Under the pieces are notes generated by a model. It saw only the letters and a list, made by a program, of their open reading frames with translations. It was not told the DNA's origin and did not search any database. Both the position numbers and the translations under genes were made by a program. Shown piece after piece: positions 7,023 to 13,407 of a DNA stretch of 13,407 nt (within the stretch, counting starts at the first letter, position 1; each line of letters opens with the position of its first letter). Source of the DNA: Thermoplasmatota archaeon (GTDB lineage Archaea > Thermoplasmatota > Thermoplasmata > Thermoplasmatales > Thermoplasmataceae); NCBI GenBank assembly GCA_023379355.1, contig JAMCUD010000026.1, positions 1 through 13,407 of the forward strand, read 5' to 3'.

Positions 7023-7046
7023 ACATCTTAAATACTCGACCTGTAC

Positions 7047-8444
7047 ATGGAAAACAAAAAGGAGAATTTCAGTGAATGGTACAACGAAATCATAGACCGC
7101 AGCGGATTGAGCGATAAGAGGTACCCCGTGAAGGGAATGAATGTCTGGATGCCTTACGGACTGAAAGCAATGCAGTTTATTGATAACCTGACCAGAAAAT
7201 ATGTGGACTCCATGGATTTTCAGGAGGTCAGTTTTCCCGTTCTCATTACAAGAGGGCAGCTCATGGTGGAGTTTGAACATGTGAAGGGATTTGAGAACGA
7301 ACTTTTCTGGATCACCAAAGGCGGGAGTGAAAAACTGGAAGAAGATATGGCAATGAGGCCCACCAGTGAAGCTGCCATGTACCCAATGTTTTCTCTATGG
7401 GTAAGGTCACATGCTGATCTTCCTCTGAAAATCTACCAGATTGTCAATGTTTATCGCTACGAAACAAAGCATACCCGTTCTTTCATCAGGATAAGGGAGA
7501 TCCATTTCTTTGAGGCACATACCGCGCATGCAACATACGAGGATGCTGAAAAACAGATGGATGAATATCTGGCTATTTGGAAGAAGATCACAGAAATGCT
7601 CTGCCTGCCATATATGGTGAATCAGAGGCCGGACTGGGACAAGTTTCCCGGGGCAAAATATACTCTTGCATTTGATACTGTAATGCCCAGCGGCAGGGCA
7701 CTCCAGATAGGAACAATCCATCAGTACGGCACTAATTTCTCCAAAAATTACAATATAACCTACGATCTGGATGATGGGAGCCATGAATACGTCTCCCAGA
7801 CAACATTCGGAATGAGCGAGAGGCTCCTTGCAGCAGTAATCTCAATTCATGGAGACGACACTGGCCTCATATTCCCACCAGACATTGCACCCCTGCAGAT
7901 CGTAATTGTTCCAATTCCATCAAAGAAGGTTGACGTTGACACATATTCCCGTGAAATCATGGAGAAACTGAGGGGACTGGACTTCAGGGTGAAAATGGAT
8001 GACCGTGATGCCTTCACTCCAGGATACAAGTACAACGACTGGGAGATGAGGGGTGTACCACTGAGAATAGAAATAGGTGCAAGGGAGGTCGAAAAGTCCC
8101 AGGTGACGGTTTCATTCAGAACTGAAAGAGGCAAAAGGACCATGGAAAAGGATGAATTCTTTTCAAACGTGGAAAGTATGTTTTCATCCATTAAGGAAAC
8201 CCTGACCATCAGATCATCAGAGAACATGAAAAATATGACCGTAAACGCAGTAAATTTAGAGGAAATCAGGGGGCTGGAAAGGATCGCAAAATTATTCTGG
8301 TGCGGAAGAGAGGAATGTTCAAGAAAGATAGAGGAACAGACAGAAATGGCATGCCTGGGAATGAATCGAGACAGTAATGAGAAAGAAAAGTGCATTGTCT
8401 GCGGAAGCGATGGATCCACAGCTATTTTCGCAAGGACATACTGA
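7047..8444 (+). CDS. proS: Prolyl-tRNA synthetase, archaeal/eukaryote-like type
   Basis: This 465-residue class II synthetase charges tRNA-Pro with proline in the cytosol. Class II signature sequences are visible: RPTSEAAMYPMFSLWVRSH and the motif 2 segment around VYRYETKHTRSFIRIREIHF, with the ATP-contacting arginines. The HIHGDD-like ISIHGDDTGLIFPPDIAP lies ahead of the anticodon-binding domain. The C-terminal domain has a zinc-type cysteine set, CGREEC early and CIVC late. The protein ends in Tyr (FARTY), a hallmark of the archaeal/eukaryotic ProRS form, unlike the bacterial form with its editing insertion. Length is normal to slightly short. A TATA box places the transcript start at or near the ATG. 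A HAD phosphatase gene follows 6 bases after the stop, so the two are probably one transcript. Confidence 0.97.
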   Translation: MENKKENFSEWYNEIIDRSGLSDKRYPVKGMNVWMPYGLKAMQFIDNLTRKYVDSMDFQEVSFPVLITRGQLMVEFEHVKGFENELFWITKGGSEKLEEDMAMRPTSEAAMYPMFSLWVRSHADLPLKIYQIVNVYRYETKHTRSFIRIREIHFFEAHTAHATYEDAEKQMDEYLAIWKKITEMLCLPYMVNQRPDWDKFPGAKYTLAFDTVMPSGRALQIGTIHQYGTNFSKNYNITYDLDDGSHEYVSQTTFGMSERLLAAVISIHGDDTGLIFPPDIAPLQIVIVPIPSKKVDVDTYSREIMEKLRGLDFRVKMDDRDAFTPGYKYNDWEMRGVPLRIEIGAREVEKSQVTVSFRTERGKRTMEKDEFFSNVESMFSSIKETLTIRSSENMKNMTVNAVNLEEIRGLERIAKLFWCGREECSRKIEEQTEMACLGMNRDSNEKEKCIVCGSDGSTAIFARTY

Positions 8445-8450
8445 AGACCA

Positions 8451-9134
8451 ATGGAGGCGAAACAGGGGTTGCTGGTTACATTTGACATGGATGGAGTACT
8501 GACCATGTGTCCCAGCAGCTGGGAATACGTGCACAGGAGCATGGGTGTAGATAATAGCGAGAACGTCTCGCTTTTCAACAGCGGTTCAATAACCTACGAG
8601 CAATTCATGGAAAGGGATGTTTCCCTGTGGATAAGAAAGCTGGGCCAGGTTCCGGTTTCCAGAATCAAGGAGATTCTTTCAGGAATAATGCTTAGGCCAG
8701 ACCTGGTGGAAAGTATCAGAAGGCTAAAAAAAGATGGGCACAGGGTGGCCATAGTTTCAGGTGGGCTCTCGCTGCTTGCCGAGGAGATTGACAGAATGGA
8801 AAAATTCCACTATGTGTTTGCAAACCGCATACTGGAAGATAAGAATGGTTTCGTTTTGCCCTCTGGTATAATGAACGTCAATTACAGGAGAAAGGACATG
8901 AATATTGTATACCTGCAGGGTCTACTCGGCATTGGTCGATCTCATACTGTATCGGTGGGTGATTCCATGGACGATGCATCCATGTTCTCCGTTTCAGGTT
9001 ATTCCATAGCTTACAATCCAAACAGGAAGGGCCTGTCTGAACTCGCATCGGCCACTGTGGTTTCGGAGAAACTTATGCCGGTTGTTGAACTTATAGAAAA
9101 TTATGCGGTTTCGATGGAATATCAGCACAGTTGA
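8451..9134 (+). CDS. HAD-superfamily phosphatase, phosphoserine phosphatase-like
   Basis: This 227-residue protein carries all four HAD motifs. Motif I is DMDGVL, with nucleophile Asp12 and acid/base Asp14. Motif II is SGG (103-105), motif III is Lys148 in YRRKDM, and motif IV is GDSMDD (170-175). The alpha-helical cap between residues 20 and 80 and the SGG form of motif II place it near SerB, which removes phosphate from phosphoserine in the last step of serine synthesis. Related enzymes act on other small phosphate esters, so the substrate is not certain. It starts 6 bases after proS, with no strong Shine-Dalgarno, and is presumably cotranscribed with it. There is no signal peptide; the enzyme is cytosolic. 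Confidence 0.88.
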   Translation: MEAKQGLLVTFDMDGVLTMCPSSWEYVHRSMGVDNSENVSLFNSGSITYEQFMERDVSLWIRKLGQVPVSRIKEILSGIMLRPDLVESIRRLKKDGHRVAIVSGGLSLLAEEIDRMEKFHYVFANRILEDKNGFVLPSGIMNVNYRRKDMNIVYLQGLLGIGRSHTVSVGDSMDDASMFSVSGYSIAYNPNRKGLSELASATVVSEKLMPVVELIENYAVSMEYQHS

Positions 9135-9150
9135 ACGATTTAGCCTATTA

Positions 9151-9157
9151 TTTATAT
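9151..9157 (+). promoter_or_regulatory. TATA box of the radB-fen transcript
   Basis: TTTATAT within an AT-rich stretch is centred 26 bases before the radB ATG at 9180. This matches the leaderless pattern and separates radB from the proS unit. Confidence 0.65.
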
Positions 9158-9179
9158 CCCGACATGATCACCATGTGTA

Positions 9180-9878
9180 ATGGAAAAAATTGATCCATCC
9201 ACTTTAATAGAAAGACTCCAGTCCGGAGTTGCATGCATAGACTCGGTTATGGGCGGGGGTCTTGAGCCCGGTGTCATAACTGAATTCTATGGTGAAGGAG
9301 GGTCAGGTAAGTCAAACCTCGCAATGGTATTCTCCCTTGCGGCAATTAAGCTTGGGAAAACAGCAATATACCTTGACACGGAGGGTTTCTCTGGTGACCG
9401 GTTCATGCAGATATGCGGATCCGACAGGACAGTTGCAGAGAACATGCATCTGTTCCGCGTTTCATCCCTGGATGATCAGGAGCTCTCGCTGATGAGGGCC
9501 AGTAAAAATCTTGAGAAGATGAAAAACCCAGGAATACTGGTGGTGGATTCATTCACAGAATTCTTCAGGCTGGAGAAGTCCAACGAGTACAATTCCAGGA
9601 TGAGCGGCATACAGAGGCAACTATCCCTACTTTCCGGAATCGCCCTGAAATTTTCAATCCCGGTTCTTCTTACAAACCAGATTTACATGGATATCGATTC
9701 CAAGAATCTTCAACCATTTGGAGGCTTCATAATAGATCACGTGATGAAATCAATAATAATGCTGGAAAAAGATGGCGATGGTGTTAGAAAAATAAGAGTC
9801 ATCAAGCACAGGTCTGTACCGGAGGGAAAAGAATCAAAGTTCAGGATAGTAGAATATGGAGTGACATGCGAGGGATGA
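9180..9878 (+). CDS. radB: RadB, RadA/RecA-family recombination protein
   Basis: This 232-residue protein is the length and form of archaeal RadB, a paralogue of RadA that consists of the ATPase core alone and lacks the N-terminal helix-hairpin-helix domain. Visible are the GVACIDSVMGGGLEPGVITE lead-in, Walker A GEGGSGKS (38-45), the catalytic Glu region LDTEGF (65-70), Walker B ILVVDS (119-124) and the TNQIY segment following the L2 position. RadB binds DNA and RadA-type partners and assists homologous recombination rather than catalysing strand exchange well. It has its own TATA box and leaderless ATG. fen begins one base after its stop, so the two repair genes share a message and are probably translationally coupled. 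Confidence 0.95.
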   Translation: MEKIDPSTLIERLQSGVACIDSVMGGGLEPGVITEFYGEGGSGKSNLAMVFSLAAIKLGKTAIYLDTEGFSGDRFMQICGSDRTVAENMHLFRVSSLDDQELSLMRASKNLEKMKNPGILVVDSFTEFFRLEKSNEYNSRMSGIQRQLSLLSGIALKFSIPVLLTNQIYMDIDSKNLQPFGGFIIDHVMKSIIMLEKDGDGVRKIRVIKHRSVPEGKESKFRIVEYGVTCEG

Positions 9879-9879
9879 G

Positions 9880-10899
9880 ATGGGAGTAGATTTAAGTGAT
9901 ATAGTTGTGAAAAGGAAAATCACAATTAAAGATCTTGCAAATATGACGGTTGCCATAGATGCCTACAATATAATATACCAGTTCCTGAGCAGTATAAGGC
10001 AACCAGACGGAACTCCACTAATGGACCGATCAGGGAATGTTACCTCACATCTCTCTGGCATTTTTTACAGAACAATAACCATGCTTGAAAACGAGATCAA
10101 GCCTGTTTACGTCTTTGATGGAAAACCATTCAGGCTGAAGAACAGGACCCTTGAAGAACGGAGGATTGTAAAGGAGAAAAATATAAGTGACCTTGAGAAG
10201 GCGAGAGAGGAAGGAGATGTAGAGAAGATACGGTCTCTTTCTTCCAGAATCAATTACATCAATGGAGATATGATCAGGGAAATAAAAGAACTTCTCACTT
10301 ACATGGGCATCCCATATGTTCAGGCACCCACGGAAGGAGAAGCCCAGGCTTCATGGATGAACGGGAGGGACATTGTTCAGGGAGTAATATCACAGGATTA
10401 TGACTGCCTCCTTTTCGGGGCAAAACGGATTTACAGGAATATCACAATATACGGCAGAAGGAAGGTTAGCGGAAAGAACATATATGTAAATGTTACCCCC
10501 GAGCTTATCGATTCGTCCGAAACTTTTCGAACACTTGGCATGACAAGAGAGAATATGATCGATGTGGCAGTGCTGGTAGGAACAGATTTCAATACAGGTC
10601 TTGACAGGGTAGGAGCAAAGACTGCCGTTAAGCTCATCAGAAAGTATGGCAGTATAGAAGAGGTGCTGAAGGCAAAGAACAGGGAGATAGAAAATCTTCC
10701 GGAGATAAAAGATTTCTTCATGAATCCACCGGTTGTGGAAAATCCAGACACGAACTTCCAGGAGGTAAAAAGGGACCAGATAATCGAGATGCTCTGCGAC
10801 AGGCACGATTTTTCAAAAGACCGGGTGTCACCATATATAGCAAATCTGGAAAAAATGCACAGAAAGGCCAGCCAGTTCAACCTGGACTCTTTCTTCTGA
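9880..10899 (+). CDS. fen: Flap endonuclease 1 (FEN-1/XPG family)
   Basis: This 339-residue structure-specific nuclease cuts 5' flaps during Okazaki-fragment maturation and repair. The metal-binding acidic residues are all at the standard archaeal FEN-1 positions: Asp27, Asp80, Glu152, Glu154, Asp173, Asp175 and Asp236. The helix-two-turn-helix segment follows at about 241-258 (LDRVGAKTAVKLIRKYG). The extreme C-terminus, QFNLDSFF (332-339), is a canonical PIP box for docking on the PCNA clamp. Nothing is truncated. The ATG is one base after the radB stop. The N-terminus MGVDLSDIV is close to the usual MGVxLxxLI, with Asp at position 4, so the start is secure. Confidence 0.97.
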   Translation: MGVDLSDIVVKRKITIKDLANMTVAIDAYNIIYQFLSSIRQPDGTPLMDRSGNVTSHLSGIFYRTITMLENEIKPVYVFDGKPFRLKNRTLEERRIVKEKNISDLEKAREEGDVEKIRSLSSRINYINGDMIREIKELLTYMGIPYVQAPTEGEAQASWMNGRDIVQGVISQDYDCLLFGAKRIYRNITIYGRRKVSGKNIYVNVTPELIDSSETFRTLGMTRENMIDVAVLVGTDFNTGLDRVGAKTAVKLIRKYGSIEEVLKAKNREIENLPEIKDFFMNPPVVENPDTNFQEVKRDQIIEMLCDRHDFSKDRVSPYIANLEKMHRKASQFNLDSFF

Positions 10900-10904
10900 A
10901 GTCA

Positions 10905-10931
10905 AATGCAGTTAATGCATTAAATGCAATA
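10905..10931. repeat. Three tandem 9-bp ATGCA boxes between fen and the AbrB-like gene
   Basis: Consensus AATGCANTN occurs three times in direct succession, with ATGCA at 10906, 10915 and 10924, exactly 9 bases apart. The middle one forms a perfect palindrome TTAATGCATTAA at 10912-10923. A further inverted TTTGCAT lies at 10960-10966 beside the TATA box of the following gene. The arrangement suggests a multi-site operator. Confidence 0.55.
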
Positions 10932-10968
10932 GTGTTCCATCATTAATCAATGTAAACAATTTGCATGG

Positions 10969-10979
10969 TTTTAAATATC
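10969..10979 (+). promoter_or_regulatory. TATA box of the AbrB-like gene
   Basis: TTTTAAATATC lies about 24 bases before an in-frame GTG at 10997 and 33 before the ATG at 11006. Transcription would begin near 10997-11000, ruling out any start codon upstream of the box. Confidence 0.6.
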
Positions 10980-11005
10980 ATTATGGGCATATTCATGTGG
11001 TAAAA

Positions 11006-11167
11006 ATGGAGAAAACACTCATTGACGTATCGCATGTATCCAAAAGAGGTAGTTCACTCCGCATGACTCTCCCCAAAAAAGTTGCAGAACAGCTCCAGAT
11101 TGAACCTAAAGATATAGTCGGATTTTACCTTGATGGAAAAAATGTATCTCTTGAAAAAATGAAGTGA
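11006..11167 (+). CDS. Short AbrB/MazE-type DNA-binding protein
   Basis: The 53-residue product contains the swapped-hairpin AbrB signature, VSKRGSSLRMTLPKKVAEQL followed by IEPKDIVGFYLDG. Such proteins act as dimers, either as transcription factors or as the antitoxin half of toxin-antitoxin pairs. I start it at the ATG at 11006 because the TATA box lies downstream of the longer in-frame TTG at 10961; a GTG at 10997 adding three residues is the alternative. No toxin gene follows: the next gene is a membrane protein 220 bases away. It therefore looks like a stand-alone regulator rather than an antitoxin. The ATGCA box array upstream could be its own operator, which is inference. Confidence 0.85.
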   Translation: MEKTLIDVSHVSKRGSSLRMTLPKKVAEQLQIEPKDIVGFYLDGKNVSLEKMK

Positions 11168-11314
11168 TTGCTGTAAAACAAAGAAGAACAGCATTCAAAC
11201 TTTTATCTGCATTGTGGGGAAATATGGAGTGAAGGGAAAGTTTGCCCTCAAATATGCCATGGTAGTAAAATCCGTGTAAGTATCAACCTTGCACTGTAAT
11301 ATTCTGGTGCATCC

Positions 11315-11320
11315 TTTTTT
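11315..11320 (+). terminator. T6 tract, possible terminator of the AbrB-like transcript
   Basis: A run of six T in the plus strand lies 148 bases after the AbrB-like stop and 20 bases before the TATA box of the next gene. The 220-base gap (11168-11388) otherwise shows no gene: the only frames are under 25 codons without ribosome sites. Confidence 0.35.
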
Positions 11321-11339
11321 CATGAAGTAAATAAGAAGA

Positions 11340-11349
11340 TTAAATAATA
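11340..11349 (+). promoter_or_regulatory. TATA box of the small membrane protein gene
   Basis: TTAAATAATA would start transcription near 11370. A Shine-Dalgarno AGGAGG follows at 11380-11385, giving a short leader, unlike the leaderless housekeeping genes nearby. Confidence 0.5.
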
Positions 11350-11388
11350 TTTCGGTAATGGACTGTGCATACTAAATTCAGGAGGAAG

Positions 11389-11688
11389 ATGATACAGATG
11401 GACCGGGGAGTAGTTAAAAAGACAACTGATAGCCTCATGATTCTTGTCTTTCTGGTTGTTCTGGTATTTGTTACAAGCATGATGTCGGTCATAACTACTT
11501 TCAGATACACAACTGTTAACGGCAAAGAGGTTATTTCAACTGTAGCCTCCAGTACCTCGTATATCTGGATGGTAGCCGCAATAATCTTCAGTGCATTTTT
11601 AGTGGCAGCTCTTGTAATGTTTATTTTCAGGTTGAAGAGGTTCAAGTCTGAGATGAAAAATGAAACTTCTTCAGCAGAAAAAGCCTGA
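11389..11688 (+). CDS. Small membrane protein with two predicted helices
   Basis: The 99-residue product has a short basic N-terminus and a hydrophobic helix at about residues 16-35 (LMILVFLVVLVFVTSMMSVI). A polar loop of about 25 residues follows, then a second hydrophobic helix at about 59-80 and a basic then Glu/Ser-rich tail. With Lys/Arg next to the end of helix 2, both termini are probably cytosolic. The start is uncertain. AGGAGG at 11380-11385 is 3 bases before the ATG at 11389 and 12 before the ATG at 11398; a GTG at 11365 lies upstream of the ribosome site and is unlikely. I do not recognise the family. It converges on tyrS with a 107-base gap that shows no gene I can support. Confidence 0.75.
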   Translation: MIQMDRGVVKKTTDSLMILVFLVVLVFVTSMMSVITTFRYTTVNGKEVISTVASSTSYIWMVAAIIFSAFLVAALVMFIFRLKRFKSEMKNETSSAEKA

Positions 11689-11795
11689 AATGCCAATGCA
11701 GCTGATCTTTCCGGAAATGGATAAAGAGTCTTTCCATGTATTCTGCAAGAAGGTGTCCTTGTGGGGAATGCCAGAAATACAGGGGTCCAGACATT

Positions 11796-12827
11796 TCATT
11801 TTTTATAAATTGCCAGTATCTCCTTGAATTTTTCCCAGTTTTTGGAATAAAATTCACGGGCAGGATCAAGCAGTTCTATGAGGTATTCAGATACTGCCGA
11901 TTTCAAGTCCATTGGGTGGATCTTGTTCTCCATATACAAGTTAGAAAATTCATTCCAGTTTCCAATGCTGAACGGCCCTCCCTTTGATGCTGGCCTGTTG
12001 ATCAGGAGAGGTTTTCCAGAAAATGGGAAAAATATCTCCTTAACTATTGAAGCAACCGGGTTTCCAGCGATATCTCCCATTGGGCAGAAGGCATTCTTGA
12101 TCTTCATTCTGATCTCCTCTGGAGAATCGGACAGGAAAACTGCTGAATTTGGATCGCTTTTTGACATTTTCCTGAAGGAGTCCATTCTTCCCGAACCCAG
12201 CAGGCTTCCCAGCAGAGGGCCATGAAGAGATACAACTTTTTTAATGCCCATTCTCTCCTGAATGTCCCTGGCAAGCATGTGGGCATGCCGCTGATCCATC
12301 CCACCAACAGCCAGATCAAGATCCATGTATACAATGTCGGTAACCTGCATCAGAGGGTACAGGTATTTGCTGAAGTCTGTGTCAGCATCATCCTCTGTCC
12401 TTCCCATTATGGGGAGAGATCTTCTCAACCTGGCCAGGTTGGTGTTCTTTGCAACCTTGAGGAGAGTTTCCCAGTACGCCTGATCTTTCACAACATCGGA
12501 AGCCCATATAAACTCCACCTGTGGAGAGAGGCCAAGGGCCAGGAGGCTTCCCTTAAGCATTTCGCCGCTGAGTCGAATAAGTCTCATGTCTCCGCCCAGT
12601 TTGTCATTTATCCTGGCATGCCAGTCAGCAAGAAGAATCCTCACATGCACACCGGCTGCAACAAGATCATTGATTTTTTCCTTCCAGATGATGGCTGTAC
12701 CAAGATGAGGAATGCCTGAGGGTTCAAATCCTATGTACCCCTCACTCTGGGATAGATCAAGACGGGCAAGATCATCATGAGTTACAATTTCAACCATGTT
12801 CCTTTCTGCTAGATCAATGCTGTCCAT
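11796..12827 (-). CDS. tyrS: Tyrosyl-tRNA synthetase, archaeal type
   Basis: This 343-residue class I synthetase attaches tyrosine to tRNA-Tyr. It shows GYIGFEPSGIPHLGT (30-44), where HLGT is the HIGH motif, and the KMSKS loop in full (220-224). Tyrosine- and tRNA-side residues are visible in YLYPLMQVTD (155-164) and GGMDQRHAHMLA (175-186), the wording of TyrRS rather than the closely related TrpRS. It lacks the C-terminal S4 RNA-binding domain of bacterial TyrRS, as archaeal forms do. The length is at the upper end of archaeal TyrRS. A TATA box 25-31 bases before the ATG indicates a leaderless message. It is the last gene of the right-hand minus-strand block and converges on the membrane protein gene. 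Confidence 0.96.
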   Translation of the reverse strand: MDSIDLAERNMVEIVTHDDLARLDLSQSEGYIGFEPSGIPHLGTAIIWKEKINDLVAAGVHVRILLADWHARINDKLGGDMRLIRLSGEMLKGSLLALGLSPQVEFIWASDVVKDQAYWETLLKVAKNTNLARLRRSLPIMGRTEDDADTDFSKYLYPLMQVTDIVYMDLDLAVGGMDQRHAHMLARDIQERMGIKKVVSLHGPLLGSLLGSGRMDSFRKMSKSDPNSAVFLSDSPEEIRMKIKNAFCPMGDIAGNPVASIVKEIFFPFSGKPLLINRPASKGGPFSIGNWNEFSNLYMENKIHPMDLKSAVSEYLIELLDPAREFYSKNWEKFKEILAIYKK

Positions 12828-12851
12828 TATAAACGTAAATAATAAGGATGC

Positions 12852-12858
12852 TATTAAA
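12852..12858 (-). promoter_or_regulatory. TATA box of tyrS
   Basis: Minus-strand TTTAATA lies 25-31 bases before the ATG at 12827, in the 132-base gap after the small membrane protein gene. Confidence 0.55.
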
Positions 12859-12910
12859 GAATTTTTGAAAAGTCAGGTTCTCCCAGCCATAACAAGCTAT
12901 CCTTTACTGA

Positions 12911-12933
12911 TGATCTGAATGTGACTCAGATCA
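12911..12933. repeat. Perfect 8-bp inverted repeat upstream of tyrS
   Basis: TGATCTGA (12911-12918) and TCAGATCA (12926-12933) are exact reverse complements around a 7-base spacer. It lies about 53 bases upstream of the tyrS TATA box and 27 bases past the stop of the preceding gene. It could be an operator for tyrS or a 3' hairpin of the upstream transcript. Confidence 0.5.
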
Positions 12934-12959
12934 AAGATTGCAGTTAAAGGTGAAGCTTA

Positions 12960-13199
12960 TCAGATAAGCATGTGTATCACAAGAACGAAAAGAAGGATCA
13001 TTGAAACTGTAAGGACGAACGCCGCCACTATTTTCAACAATTCAAACCTTGCGGAGTATCCGTATGTTTCACGGTTCCTCTTACTATGGACCCAGTAAGG
13101 ATTCTTATGTTTCCTGTATCTGGTTATTGCCCAAAACGTTTCACGGAATCGGTATCCCGCATTTCCGATTCTGGCTGCTTTTCTTTTATTATGTTCCAT
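12960..13199 (-). CDS. Small basic protein with one C-terminal membrane helix
   Basis: The 79-residue product begins MEHNKRKAARIGNAG. Its first 50 residues are rich in Arg, Lys and Tyr, and it ends in a hydrophobic helix (about 55-79), giving a tail-anchored layout with the basic part in the cytosol. I place the start at the ATG at 13199 rather than an in-frame ATG at 13229, because the longer form would overlap the upstream gene deeply. The chosen ATG overlaps the 3' end of the kleisin-like gene by 11 bases, a typical translational-coupling arrangement. A basic cytosolic face next to a chromosome-structure gene could suggest DNA or ribosome contact at the membrane, but this is speculation. 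I do not recognise the family. Confidence 0.75.
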   Translation of the reverse strand: MEHNKRKAARIGNAGYRFRETFWAITRYRKHKNPYWVHSKRNRETYGYSARFELLKIVAAFVLTVSMILLFVLVIHMLI

Positions 13200-13407
13200 C
13201 TTTTTCACTTTCCACTTTATGCACCACAACCGGCATGTAAGGGCCTTCCTGCGATAACCATATCTTCTTTTCCCTGCACAGGAAAAGGCAGTAAATCAAC
13301 GATACAAATGTTTCAAGTTTTGATCCAGAGAAATATGTTTCCAGGTAGAAATCTGTCTCCGGTAGATCTTTTATCTTTTCGTAAAGTTCCCTTATCTCTT
13401 TTTCAGG
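13189..13407 (-). CDS. Probable ScpA (kleisin) C-terminus, 5' end outside the window
   Basis: The frame enters from the right edge and runs 72 codons to a TAA at 13191-13189. The visible part reads as a helical segment, then KLETFVSLIYCLFLCREKK and IWLSQEGPYMPVVVHKVE. This pattern (a Phe/Leu-rich helix, a basic turn, a beta-strand, then Q-x-GP/EP-F/Y) resembles the C-terminal winged-helix domain of ScpA, which binds the SMC head to close the chromosome-organising ring. The classical form is TFLALLEL...QDEPFGDI, and the match is recognisable but diverged. The gene overlaps the next by 11 bases. An SMC or ScpB gene beyond the right edge would confirm it. Coding status is firm; the identity is moderate because only the last quarter or so of the protein is visible. 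Confidence 0.6.
   Translation of the reverse strand, partial: PEKEIRELYEKIKDLPETDFYLETYFSGSKLETFVSLIYCLFLCREKKIWLSQEGPYMPVVVHKVESEKDGT

Noticed and set aside
7847..8578. A 243-codon minus-strand open frame across the proS/phosphatase junction.
   Set aside because: It is the antisense shadow of two well-supported genes, with a Ser/Phe-rich composition typical of such frames.
10431..10880. A 149-codon minus-strand open frame inside fen.
   Set aside because: It is the antisense shadow of a complete FEN-1 with every catalytic residue in place.
11690..11827. Short plus-strand frames between the membrane protein and tyrS, one containing CPCGEC, which resembles a zinc-binding motif.
   Set aside because: They run into the 3' end of tyrS in antisense, lack ribosome sites and share no continuous domain. 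The cysteine pattern is too short to support a gene.
12720..12731. A GGTTCAAATCC stretch resembling a tRNA T-arm.
   Set aside because: It lies inside the tyrS coding region at the conserved GFEPSG codons, and no acceptor, D or anticodon stems surround it.
12905..12935. A C/D-box small RNA, suggested by TGATGA and CTGA near the inverted repeat.
   Set aside because: The C box lacks its leading purine, the boxes are too close together, and there are no internal C'/D' boxes or guide space.

Overview
This window comes from an archaeon, most likely of the Thermoplasmatales or a close relative. It carries archaeal-type prolyl- and tyrosyl-tRNA synthetases, RadB, an archaeal FEN-1 with a PCNA-binding tail, an Lhr helicase and a kleisin-like protein. 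Most promoters are TATA boxes about 25 bases before a leaderless start codon. Base composition is moderate, with AT-rich gaps. The exact species cannot be read from the sequence.

Layout. Positions 1-6876 read on the minus strand. They hold a coiled-coil protein cut by the window edge, an Lhr-family helicase, a CoA-disulfide reductase/NADH oxidase-type flavoprotein, a RecB/Cas4-like nuclease with an apparent frameshift near its 5' end, an acidic 23-residue microprotein too short for routine gene calling, and a one-finger C2H2 zinc-finger protein. Positions 7047-11688 read on the plus strand: proS, a HAD phosphatase of the phosphoserine-phosphatase type, radB, fen, a short AbrB/MazE-type DNA-binding protein and a two-helix membrane protein. 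Positions 11796-13407 return to the minus strand: tyrS, a small membrane protein, and the 3' end of a probable ScpA (kleisin) gene.

How the genes work together. proS and the HAD phosphatase are 6 bases apart, radB and fen 1 base apart, the flavoprotein and Lhr 7 bases apart, and the kleisin and small membrane protein overlap by 11 bases, so each pair is probably one transcript. RadB, FEN-1, Lhr, the RecB-like nuclease and the kleisin make the neighbourhood rich in DNA-maintenance functions, but they sit in separate transcription units.

Most unusual part. Positions 5900-6400 stand out. The microprotein has a perfect 8-base Shine-Dalgarno, a TTG start, a consensus BRE/TATA promoter, and two exact copies of a bipartite motif (GGAATTCT-N14-AACGTCAT) spaced 46 bases apart just upstream. 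Next to it lies a nuclease that appears to be a duplicated RecB/Cas4 module with two tetracysteine clusters, and whose 5' end can only be read through a frameshift. No CRISPR array, insertion sequence, rRNA or tRNA gene was seen.
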